Assembly: GCF_049896245.1 (NCBI RefSeq)
Contig: NZ_JAFCTX010000007.1
Location: forward strand, 62,001 to 126,000
Reading direction: 5' to 3'
Length of the DNA stretch: 64,000 bases
From: Cypionkella sp049896245
GTDB lineage: Bacteria > Pseudomonadota > Alphaproteobacteria > Rhodobacterales > Rhodobacteraceae
Part shown: piece by piece, positions 8,675 to 15,825 of the stretch
Position numbering within the stretch: position 1 is the stretch's first letter
How the letters are laid out: each line of letters opens with the position of its first letter
Notes under the pieces: model-generated
Seen by the model: the letters and a program-made list of their open reading frames with translations, nothing else
Database searches by the model: none
Told to the model about the DNA's origin: nothing
Made by a program: the position numbers and the translations under genes

Positions 8675-8781
8675 TCGCGGTTTGCCTCTGGGTTACGCGG
8701 GGATTGCGCATCAAGTTGCATTTCGCTGCGTATTCGCCCTTGCAATGCCCGACAGGGGGGGCTAAACGCAGCCGCAAGAGT

Positions 8782-8858
8782 GGATCCATAGCTCAGCTGG
8801 ATAGAGCATCAGACTACGAATCTGAGGGTCGGGCGTTCGAATCGCTCTGGGTCCACCA
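8782..8858 (+). tRNA. tRNA-Arg (anticodon ACG)
   Basis: The acceptor stem GGATCCA pairs with TGGGTCC, followed by discriminator A and an encoded CCA end at 8856-8858. The anticodon stem TCAGA/TCTGA encloses the loop CTACGAA, giving anticodon ACG. D-arm (GCTCAGCTGGATAGAGC) and T-loop (GTTCGAATC) are canonical. The total is 77 nt. The ACG anticodon is normally A34-to-I edited in bacteria. The right-hand flank is AT-richer and leads into prophage DNA, but I find no copy of the tRNA 3' end at the far side of the prophage. Confidence 0.97.
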
Positions 8859-8866
8859 AAGAATTC

Positions 8867-8904
8867 AAGGGGTTAGCTAGAAATAGCTGACCCCTTATCC
8901 TTTT
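8867..8904 (+). terminator. Intrinsic terminator of tRNA-Arg
   Basis: AAGGGGTTAGCT (8867-8878) pairs with AGCTGACCCCTT (8885-8896) over 12 positions with one G-T pair and a 6-base loop. It is followed by ATCCTTTT. It lies 8 bases after the tRNA CCA end. Confidence 0.8.
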
Positions 8905-9042
8905 GCTGTACTCTCTATGTACTCAATCTCAGTGCATTGGGATGAAGCGACGTAGCGAGAGGATCGACATTTGCCCGATCAAGGATTGACTGTTTTCAGC
9001 CACCATGTAGCACTAACCAATGGGCAGTTTGTGGATAGTCGA

Positions 9043-9396
9043 ATGAAAATGCGTTTTTTGGTCTGTGCTTTTGGTACTTCTTTGACTCCGATGGCATCCG
9101 CTCAGGAAATCATAGATGGCTCAGGTAAAGACATCCCGGAAATTTTTATTAAGGCAATGATAGAACACGTTTCCGCCGATGTGAGTGACCCCGGATCGCT
9201 TCAGTTTCGCAAACTCCGCTTGTCGCTGAAGTCGGGAGTTTGCGGGGAAGTAAATTGGAAGAACGGCTTCGGGGGTTACGGGGTGTTTACTCCGTTTAGA
9301 GCAGATCGGGATTTTGCTACAATAATTGATCCTGCCGACATTCCTGAAATGGTGGAACTGAAAGCAATGTCGATGGCTGATTGTTACCCGAGATAG
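9043..9396 (+). CDS. Small secreted protein of unknown function
   Basis: Starting at the ATG at 9043, the protein has 117 residues. It begins MKMRFLVCAFGTSLTPMASA, a likely signal peptide with cleavage after ASA. An upstream start at 8971 would bury this signal and is less likely. The mature part contains VSDPGSLQFRKLRLS and VCGEVNWKNGFGGYGVFTPF, a pattern I associate with small exported alphaproteobacterial proteins of unknown role. The gene and its upstream region are visibly more AT-rich than the neighbours. It sits between the tRNA and the IS remnant, so it was probably acquired by transfer. Confidence 0.65.
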   Translation: MKMRFLVCAFGTSLTPMASAQEIIDGSGKDIPEIFIKAMIEHVSADVSDPGSLQFRKLRLSLKSGVCGEVNWKNGFGGYGVFTPFRADRDFATIIDPADIPEMVELKAMSMADCYPR

Positions 9397-9403
9397 CGTT
9401 CTA

Positions 9404-9571
9404 TCACCCTAACCCCGCCACTTCCAGCAACAGGCGAAAATCAGTCTCGGATGCGCGGCCCCGGCGTAGGGCCAAAGCTGCCCGATTGAGGGGGAAGCGG
9501 TCGGATTCGGTAAACCCCGCCTCTGCCAGCGTCTCAGAGGCAGCGCGGGCCATGCCTGCCAGTTTATCGAC
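9404..9571 (-). pseudogene. C-terminal remnant of a gene cut by the IS21-type element
   Basis: The minus frame from the IS end at 9571 to a TGA at 9404 encodes a sensible 55-residue tail. It begins VDKLAGMARAASETLAEAGF and ends in FRLLLEVAGLG. Base composition and codon use are like the host genes. There is no start codon with an RBS; the reading frame runs straight into the IS terminal sequence. I cannot identify the parent gene. It was probably a host or earlier island gene interrupted by insertion at 9572. Confidence 0.5.
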
Positions 9572-9621
9572 TGTTGATTTTCATCCAGAAGTGAGCCGGG
9601 TTTTTCACCGAGAAGTGAGCC
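9572..9621. repeat. IS21-type terminal repeats
   Basis: Two copies of AGAAGTGAGCC with a 24-bp period lie just inside the TG terminus. This is the arrangement of transposase-binding repeats at IS21 ends. No matching opposite end is seen anywhere in the window. Confidence 0.7.
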
Positions 9622-9643
9622 ACCTCTGATTATGGATTTCGGT

Positions 9644-9958
9644 TCATGCCGGGGTCAAGCTGTGTGTTGTCTCCTTCTTTTTCTTTGCAGCGGATGCGGC
9701 GGCTGAGCTTGCCTTGAAGCGGAAGCTGTCGTTTCCGGTCTCCAAGATGTGGCAGCGGTGGGTGAGGCGGTCGAGCAAGCCGGTGGTCATCTTGGCGTCG
9801 CCGAAGACCGTGGCCCATTCGCTGAAGCTGAGGTTTGTGGTGATGACCACGCTGGTGCGCTCGTAAAGTTTGCTCAGCAGATGGAACAGCAGCGCCCCGC
9901 CTGAGGCGCTGAATGGCAGGTATCCCAGCTCGTCCAGGATCACGAGGTCGAGCTTGGC
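9644..9958 (-). pseudogene. istB remnant (IS21-type ATP-binding helper), C-terminal part
   Basis: About 104 residues match the C-terminal part of IstB. The Walker-B-like segment LDLVILDELGYLPFS is followed by TSVVITTNLSFSEWATVFGD and LLDRLTHRCHILETGNDSF. IstB is the AAA+ helper that activates the IstA transposase. The Walker A region is absent. Upstream of about 9958 the frame stays open, but its translation is the antisense of the phage tail gene, so that extension is not real. The protein cannot be functional. Confidence 0.85.
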
Positions 9959-11287
9959 CGCGCCGTGGGCCAAGCGGTGCAACTGGCCACCACCACCGCC
10001 GATGCGCCGACAGAAATCTATGCCATCGCAACCGTTCCGACAGCAGATACGTTCACGGTCGTGGCCCCCACCGGCGCGGGCTCTGGCGTGATCTACAGCC
10101 GCACGGTGGTGGGCGGCATTGACGGCTTTATCGCCAGCGATGCAGGCACGCAGGCGCGCAGGCTGGCGGTCGATATTGTCTGGCCGCTTGGGCTTTACCA
10201 AGTCAATGGCAGCGGCGATCTGACCGATATTGCCTCACATCTGGTCGTCCAAGCCTGTCAGGTCGATGACAATGGCCTGCCGATCTCTGGCTGGTACAAT
10301 GTGATCGGGCAGATCGTGACAGATCGCACGGTCACGCCCAAGGCGATGTCTTATGATTGCGCTGTGCCTGCGGCGGCAGGGCGATACCGGGTGCGCGCCT
10401 ACCGCATCGATGCCAAATCAACAGCCTCCAACGTCGGCCACCAGATGATCTGGTCGGGCCTGCGGTCCTATCTGTCGGAGACGCAGAACTTTGGCCCGGT
10501 GACGCTGATCGCGCTGCGGATGCGCGCCACCAACAACCTCTCGGCGCAAGCCAGTCGCCGCATAGGCGTGCTGTGCACCCGCAAAATCCCGGTCTGGAAT
10601 GGCGTGTCATGGTCAGCGCCGGTCGCCAGCCGCTCCATCGCTTGGGCCATCGCCGATGCCGCGCGCAATGCAGGCTACGGCGCAGGGTTGCCAGATGCCC
10701 GGCTCGATCTGGCAGCGTTGCTGGCGCTCGACGCATTGTGGACCGCGCGCGGGGATACGTTCAATGGCCGCTTCGATTCCGCCAGCAACTGGTGGGAGGC
10801 GGTCTCGAAGATTGGCCTCGTCGGGCGCGCGCGCCTGTTCATGCAGGGCGGGCGGTTGCGGGTGGTGCGCGACGGCGCGCAAACCCTGCCGGTGGCGCTT
10901 TATTCGATGCGCAACATCAAGAAGGGCTCGTTCTCGATCAACTATCTGCTGGCGTCCGAGCAGACTGCCGACGCGCTGGAAGTGTCGTATTTCGACGAGA
11001 CCAAATGGTCACCGCGCCGGGTGAAGGCGGCAGTTGCGGGCAGCACCTTGTCGCGGCCAGTGAAGATGGAGTTGTTCGGGGCGACCACCCGCGATCAGGT
11101 CTACCGCGAGGGCCTCTATCATGCCGCCGCCAACAAATACCGCCGCCGCATGGTGCATTTTACAACCGAGATGGAGGGCTTCATCCCGTCGATCGGCGAT
11201 CTGATCGCGATCCAACACGACATGCCGGGCTGGGGCGCGCATGCCGAAGTGGTGGCTTGGGATGCCGCGACCAAGCGACTGACGCTG
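9955..11287 (+). pseudogene. Internal fragment of a phage tail-tip (J-like) gene
   Basis: The frame is colinear with residues about 279-722 of the complete tail protein at 15822-18683. It starts at GRAVGQAVQL next to the IS remnant and ends at AATKRLTL. The last ~75 residues are almost identical between the copies, while the first ~150 are clearly more diverged. Both ends are missing: the 5' end at the istB junction, the 3' end at about 11287 where sequence passes into a tail assembly chaperone in another frame. The open frame continues to 11521 but that C-terminus is out-of-frame. A GTG at 9965 could start translation, but a functional product is unlikely. Confidence 0.8.
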
Positions 11288-11288
11288 C

Positions 11289-11660
11289 CACATTGCGATC
11301 AACCCGCTGAAGGTCCGCCAGCTCGGCCCCTATTCCGAGGCCACGAAATCTTTCCTGCCGCAGATTATCGCCGGGGATTATCTGGGCGCCTTAACCAATC
11401 ATACCGCCGATGTGCTGGCCTCGGTCGCGATCGTCACCGGAGTCGAGCAGGATTGGCTGGCCGATCTGGAGGCCGATGTGGCGCTGCAGCTGGTGGCGGC
11501 CATGTTCGAGGTCAACATTGATTTTTTCGCCCAACGCCTGTTGCCGCAGCGCGCGGCGATGGGCGCGCGGATGCACAAGCTGCTGCAACACTGGGTTGGT
11601 CAGCAGGTGTCGCAAGACTTGTCCGATGGGGCCACAGCCTTGCCAGTGTCGCAGATCTGA
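11289..11660 (+). pseudogene. Phage tail assembly chaperone (G-like), 5'-truncated
   Basis: From the junction near 11287 the frame reads HIAINPLKVRQLGPYSEATK, then MLASVAIVTGVEQDWLADLE, ending at a TGA at 11660. This matches the look of small tail assembly chaperones that precede the tape measure gene. The N-terminal start is lost at the J-fragment junction; an in-frame ATG exists only at 11412. The position directly before the tape measure supports the call. A -1 frame extension overlaps its 3' part (see the entry at 11522). I do not know whether the shortened protein is made. Confidence 0.6.
11522..11528 (+). promoter_or_regulatory. Candidate slippery heptamer T_TTT_TTC
   Basis: In the zero frame of the chaperone the codons are GAT TTT TTC, so the heptamer X_XXY_YYZ is in correct phase for a -1 shift. 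The -1 frame becomes open exactly at base 11522. Both pairings would be maintained after the slip (Phe/Phe). I did not identify a convincing downstream pseudoknot by eye. Confidence 0.45.
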
Positions 11661-11854
11661 CACTCGGCCAGATCGCGGCGTTGCAGCGCGGGCACCGTGA
11701 GGTCGAGCAAGCCGATGAGCAGCGCCTGATCTGGGCCATGCACGTCGCCGTGAATGCCGGGGCCGATGATCTGAAGCGCATCTTTGCCACGTGCCGCACT
11801 GCGCCAGCTTCCGCCACCGATGCCCCGCTGGATGGGGATATTCGCTACCTTTGA
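11522..11854 (+). CDS. Possible -1 frameshift extension of the tail assembly chaperone (GT-like)
   Basis: The -1 frame opens right after a TGA at 11519-11521 and runs 110 codons to a TGA at 11854. It contains no ATG, GTG or TTG start early on. Its second half reads like real coding sequence: VARLVRWGHSLASVADLTLG, then EQRLIWAMHVAVNAGADDLK. In siphophages the G and GT tail chaperones are made by -1 frameshifting, and this ORF sits where the T part should be, 12 bases before the tape measure start. An indel between about 11590 and 11640 in a decaying gene is the alternative; third-position GC favours the zero frame up to about there. Confidence 0.45.
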   Translation, partial: FFRPTPVAAARGDGRADAQAAATLGWSAGVARLVRWGHSLASVADLTLGQIAALQRGHREVEQADEQRLIWAMHVAVNAGADDLKRIFATCRTAPASATDAPLDGDIRYL

Positions 11855-11866
11855 AGGAATGATCCG

Positions 11867-14017
11867 ATGACCGACCTGATTGCTGCGATGGAACTGCGGG
11901 TCAAGAATGATCAGGCCAAGGCTGCGCTGGCGGCCACCAAGGGCGATCTGAAAGCGGTGGGGACGGCTGCGGCAGAAGCCTCGGTCCAGGGGGCGAAGCT
12001 TGGCCCGGCGATTGGGGCTGGGGCGCGCGTGGCCACGCCGCAGGTGCAGGTTCTGAAGCGGGAACTGACAGAGGTGCATTCCGGCTCCATGCTGGCTGGA
12101 AACGGCGCGCGGCTGTTTAGCCAACAGCTTTCGCAGGTTGGTCAGCAAACGATGGCGACGGGCCAGTTTGTGCAGGCGCTGGCGATCCAGTTGCCTGACA
12201 TCGGCATTGCATTCGGTGCGGTCGGGGGAGCGGTGGGCTTGCTGGCAGGCATCGCGCTGCCGCTGCTGATGTCCGCCTTGGGTGGCACTGATGACAAAGC
12301 CAAAATCGCTGATGAGACCCTCAAGACGTTGACCGAGTCGCTGAAAACCTTGCGCGCGGTGGGCAACGATCTCGGCGGCTCAGGCGTTTCAAACCAGATT
12401 GAGCAATATGGAAAAATGGCGACGGCAGCGCGCGAGGTGCTGGAAGTCCAACAAAAGATCGCCGAAGCCCGCGCGCAAATGGCACTTCTTTCGTCTCAGC
12501 ACGCCATTGCTGGCCTCTTTGGCGATTTCAAGGATGCACTCACCCTTGGTGACAACGCCGTCGATGCGACGAACAAACTTTATGCCTTGGGAAATATCGC
12601 AGCCGCACTGGGGATCGATTTTCAAGAAGTTACCCCCGAAATTGAAGCCGTTGCCGCCGCTCTTTCCGCTGTTGAAGCAGCCAAGGGGCCTCAGGAATCG
12701 GCCGATGCGATGGCACGTCTGCGCGACGCCATCCTTGCCGCGACCGATAACGGAAAAGGTCTAAACGAGGAAGCCATTCAGGTTTTGCAAAACCTGACGG
12801 ATGCAGAACTTGCGGCGCTGGAACTGGCCGGTGTTAATATCGCTGGAACGATTGGTGCTGGGGCGGATGAAGCTGGCAGGTTAGCTGGCAACCTTGACGC
12901 TGCGGCAAGATCAGCCGCCCAAATAGCAGCTGCGAAATACATCGCCAGCAACCAGGTGGGCGGCGGCGGATACATGGCGAACCAGTATGCGCAATATGGG
13001 CTTGGCCATACCGCGATGGATGCGGCTACAAAGGCTTCCGACGATCTCTATTGGAATCCGTCCATGCATATCACGCCGAAAAGTGCGGGCGGTGCCGGAG
13101 GACGTGGTGGCGCTGGCAAGATTGACCCTGACAGCTTCAATGCGCTGACCGACGCCGCAGAAAAAGCGCTCGCCACGCTGGAAGCCAAGATCGCGGCGAT
13201 ACATGAAAAGGTCAACCTTGGGCTGATGAGCATGGCTGAGGGCACCAAAGCCATCGCTTCGGCCAAAGATCAAGCCGCCAACAGCATCGCCGAGCTGATC
13301 CCGAAACTGGAAAAAGTCGCGGATGCGGCTGGCCCCAAAGCCGCCAATGCGGTTGCCAAATGGCGGGCCGAGGTCAAGGGGCTGGTTGGCGATCTGAGCG
13401 AGGCGAGTGCCGCGCTTGCAGACAAGTTGTCGTCGAACTTCGAGAAGGGCTTTGCGGACTTCCTGTCGGGTGCCAAAAGGGGCAAAGACGCGATGGCCGA
13501 TTTTAAGAACTTTGTGATCCAGCAGTTGGCTGCGATTGCGGCCCAGAAGTTTACCGCCTCGATCATCACACCTTTCATCGACAGTTTGGTCGGCAGCATC
13601 ACGGGTGGTTTGTCGGGCGGCACTGGCGTCACGACCAATGCGGTTGGCGGCGTTTACAGTGGGCCCGGCATCTCTGCCTATTCTGGCACTGTGGTACATC
13701 ACCCGACGTTCTTTCCGTTTGCAAAAGGTGTCGGCCTGATGGGTGAGGCGGGAGCGGAGGCGATCTTGCCACTTAGCCGGGGCGCGGATGGTAAACTTGG
13801 GGTGCACGCTTCGGGCGGTGGCAGTGTCGTGGTCAATATCACCACGCCCGCAGGCACCAAGGCCTCGTCAAGCGAGCGCTCTGACGGCAATAGCCGCATC
13901 ATCGACGTTATGATCGAGACCGTTGAAGGTGCCATCGCCGGGCACATTGCACAAGGGCGTGGTCCGGTGCCGGAGGCGCTTGCCAACACCTATGGCCTTT
14001 CGCGGTTGGGGAGTTGA
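11867..14017 (+). CDS. Phage tail tape measure protein
   Basis: The 716-residue protein sets tail length in siphophage assembly and acts during DNA ejection. It begins MTDLIAAMELRVKNDQAKAA, followed by a long Ala-rich helical region. A hydrophobic patch lies near residues 112-138 (IAFGAVGGAVGLLAGIALPL). The C-terminus has the lambda gpH-type signature FKNFVIQQLAAIAAQKFTAS and later GLMGEAGAEAILPLSRG. AAGGAATGATCCG gives a good RBS. It follows the chaperone and overlaps the next tail gene by 4 bases. Its length predicts a tail shorter than lambda's. Confidence 0.88.
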   Translation: MTDLIAAMELRVKNDQAKAALAATKGDLKAVGTAAAEASVQGAKLGPAIGAGARVATPQVQVLKRELTEVHSGSMLAGNGARLFSQQLSQVGQQTMATGQFVQALAIQLPDIGIAFGAVGGAVGLLAGIALPLLMSALGGTDDKAKIADETLKTLTESLKTLRAVGNDLGGSGVSNQIEQYGKMATAAREVLEVQQKIAEARAQMALLSSQHAIAGLFGDFKDALTLGDNAVDATNKLYALGNIAAALGIDFQEVTPEIEAVAAALSAVEAAKGPQESADAMARLRDAILAATDNGKGLNEEAIQVLQNLTDAELAALELAGVNIAGTIGAGADEAGRLAGNLDAAARSAAQIAAAKYIASNQVGGGGYMANQYAQYGLGHTAMDAATKASDDLYWNPSMHITPKSAGGAGGRGGAGKIDPDSFNALTDAAEKALATLEAKIAAIHEKVNLGLMSMAEGTKAIASAKDQAANSIAELIPKLEKVADAAGPKAANAVAKWRAEVKGLVGDLSEASAALADKLSSNFEKGFADFLSGAKRGKDAMADFKNFVIQQLAAIAAQKFTASIITPFIDSLVGSITGGLSGGTGVTTNAVGGVYSGPGISAYSGTVVHHPTFFPFAKGVGLMGEAGAEAILPLSRGADGKLGVHASGGGSVVVNITTPAGTKASSSERSDGNSRIIDVMIETVEGAIAGHIAQGRGPVPEALANTYGLSRLGS

Positions 14018-14922
14018 TCATGCGCCGTTGGCCCGATGTTCTGCCTCTGCCCTCAATGCCCGGATTTGGGCTGTCGCCGGTTGATCCAGCCTTGCGCACC
14101 GACATGGAAATCGGCGCGCAGCGCTCCCGCCGCATCACCTTCGCACGCAACGACGTGGTTGATATGTCGTGGGTCATGGAGGATGCCGAGTTTGCCGCCT
14201 TCCGTGCCTGGTGGAATGACGAGGTCTGGAGCATTGCGGGCGACAGCGAAAGCCTTGCGGCCTGGACGTATTTGGGGGCAGCACGCACTATTGGCGGCGC
14301 ACTTACCCCAGATGGGGAGATAGTTGATCAAGTGATTGAGGATGCTGCAACCTCGCTTCACTACACGCGTCTAAACCTGCCCGACGCTGCTGACAACCAA
14401 ACGCTGCAACTCCAAGTGTCTCTTCAGGCGGCTGGTCGGCAGTTTGCCCGCCTCGCGTTTTATGACCGTGCTGCCATCCAGCGCTATACCGACATTGATC
14501 TGATCAATGGAGTCATGAGTGCGCAGAGCGGTCTGGCCAGCCGGTTGCTCGAAAATCGTGGCAATGGTTGGTGGCGTCTAACCATTGCGGCCGCGGTGGG
14601 CAGCGGCGGCAACGTGCCGAACATGCGGGTTTTTTTGATGCCAACCGCTGCGACCACGAATTATGCCGGCGACGGCATATCAGGTCTGGCTATTTCCGAG
14701 ATCGGCGTCCGCACGGTCACCGGCTTTGACCTGCATCTGCGCACTGGTACAAACGGCAAGGCTTTGGGGGCAGCGGGAAGCACCGCTTGGGTGCAGATGC
14801 CGATTGCCGTGGGCGGCGGTTACAAGTTCGTTGAAGCCCGCTTTAAAGCACCGTTCAAAGCCACTGCCGGGGCTGCGCTGAACTGGAATGTGTCGGCCCA
14901 GATGGAGGTGCGCAATGCCTGA
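14014..14922 (+). CDS. Phage minor tail protein
   Basis: The 302-residue protein begins MIMRRWPDVLPLPSMPGFGL; the ATG at 14014 overlaps the tape measure stop (ATGA), and an ATG at 14020 is equally possible. The N-terminal ~85 residues (MEIGAQRSRRITFARNDVVD, VMEDAEFAAFRAWWNDEVW) resemble a family of alphaproteobacterial phage proteins lying between the tape measure and a DUF1833 protein. A middle part (residues ~110-270) looks like a beta-sandwich insertion, possibly a carbohydrate-binding module. The last ~30 residues return to the tail family. Exact role unknown; I infer distal tail or baseplate. Confidence 0.65.
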   Translation: MIMRRWPDVLPLPSMPGFGLSPVDPALRTDMEIGAQRSRRITFARNDVVDMSWVMEDAEFAAFRAWWNDEVWSIAGDSESLAAWTYLGAARTIGGALTPDGEIVDQVIEDAATSLHYTRLNLPDAADNQTLQLQVSLQAAGRQFARLAFYDRAAIQRYTDIDLINGVMSAQSGLASRLLENRGNGWWRLTIAAAVGSGGNVPNMRVFLMPTAATTNYAGDGISGLAISEIGVRTVTGFDLHLRTGTNGKALGAAGSTAWVQMPIAVGGGYKFVEARFKAPFKATAGAALNWNVSAQMEVRNA

Positions 14923-15442
14923 TCCGACGCTCTCTGAGGCGATTCAAGAGGCCTATGCATCGGCCCCGGTTGATCAAGTGATTTATCATACGCTGGAGCT
15001 TTGGCATCCGGCCTTCAGTGCGCCGATCCGGGTTGTGCGTGATTTTAACGCACTGGATGCGCGCATCGAGGCAGGGGCGGCGCGAGATCCCTCCGCCATA
15101 GTCACCTTCGTCGGTTTTGCGTTTGACATCGTGCCGCCCGATCAGACCAGCACTGGGTTGCCGCAATGCATGATCGAGATGGACAATGTTGATCGCGAGA
15201 TATTGGCGCAGGTCGATGCGGCAGTTGTCACGTCTTTGCCAATCACAGTAATTTATCGGGCTTACCTGTCGGATGCCGTGAGTGTTGGGCCAGAGAACAT
15301 TCCGCCGATGGAACTGACGCTGCTCTCGATCTCGGCGACACCTTTGCGACTGAAAGCAACGGCGGGCTTCCCGGATCTGGTCAACCTGCGGTTCCCGAAG
15401 CTCGACTATGATCTGGAAACCTTTCCGGGGTTGCAGCCATGA
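14915..15442 (+). CDS. DUF1833 phage tail protein
   Basis: The ATG at 14915 gives 175 residues beginning MPDPTLSEAIQEAYASAPVD. An upstream in-frame ATG at 14888 lies inside the previous gene and is rejected. YHTLELWHPAFSAPIRVVRD and the C-terminal KATAGFPDLVNLRFPKLDYD are typical of DUF1833 proteins in lambdoid-type tail modules of alphaproteobacteria. The role is probably structural at the tail tip. It overlaps both neighbours by a few bases, in line with phage packing. Confidence 0.75.
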   Translation: MPDPTLSEAIQEAYASAPVDQVIYHTLELWHPAFSAPIRVVRDFNALDARIEAGAARDPSAIVTFVGFAFDIVPPDQTSTGLPQCMIEMDNVDREILAQVDAAVVTSLPITVIYRAYLSDAVSVGPENIPPMELTLLSISATPLRLKATAGFPDLVNLRFPKLDYDLETFPGLQP

Positions 15443-15825
15443 GCGCCGCGCATTGGGCATCAGCTTACATCGGGACGGAATGGGCACGAGGTGCCAACTG
15501 CTGGCATTTTTGCGCGCGGGTTTGGGCTGAGCATTTTGGCATCACCGTGCCGCTGATCGAGATCGACGGGGCTGACCCACGGGCTGCGCGGCACGCGCTG
15601 GACCACTCCGGCGAGCGGCAGGGCTGGGCTGCAATGTCAGACCCGGCCGAGAGGGACGGCGTGATGATGGCGCAGGGCGCGCGACCCTGTCACGTCGGGA
15701 TCTGGCTGAACTTGGGCGGTGTTTTGCACTGCATCGAGGGCGCGGGCGCGATCTACACCCCGGTCGAGCGTTTGGCCGATCTGGGTTACCGCGTTGTCGG
15801 CTCCTATCGAAGGGTGACGGCATGA
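15439..15825 (+). CDS. NlpC/P60-type tail tip peptidase
   Basis: The 128-residue protein has the catalytic-Cys motif GANCWHFCARVWAEHFG, with the nucleophile in NCW near residue 21, and a His in CHVGIWLNLGG near residue 86. This is the Cys-His arrangement of NlpC/P60 peptidases, which cut peptide cross-links in peptidoglycan. In siphophages such proteins (lambda K) belong to the tail tip and help DNA entry. The start overlaps the DUF1833 stop and the stop overlaps the next start (ATGA). Confidence 0.8.
   Translation: MSAAHWASAYIGTEWARGANCWHFCARVWAEHFGITVPLIEIDGADPRAARHALDHSGERQGWAAMSDPAERDGVMMAQGARPCHVGIWLNLGGVLHCIEGAGAIYTPVERLADLGYRVVGSYRRVTA

Larger units (their letters stand above)
9572..9958. 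mobile_element. IS21-family element, right-end remnant
   Basis: The element begins TGTTGATTTTCATCC at 9572, the TG-type terminus usual in IS21 members. Internal repeats AGAAGTGAGCC at 9587-9597 and 9611-9621 (24-bp period) match the multiple terminal repeats of this family. Inside lies the last third of istB on minus. The other end, istA and the N-terminal part of istB are missing. The homology stops near 9958 and passes directly into phage tail-gene sequence, so a deletion has removed most of the element. Confidence 0.8.

Noticed and set aside
9644..10201. Full 185-aa ORF as a complete IstB
   Set aside because: Only the C-terminal ~104 residues match IstB. The rest is antisense of the J-like fragment.
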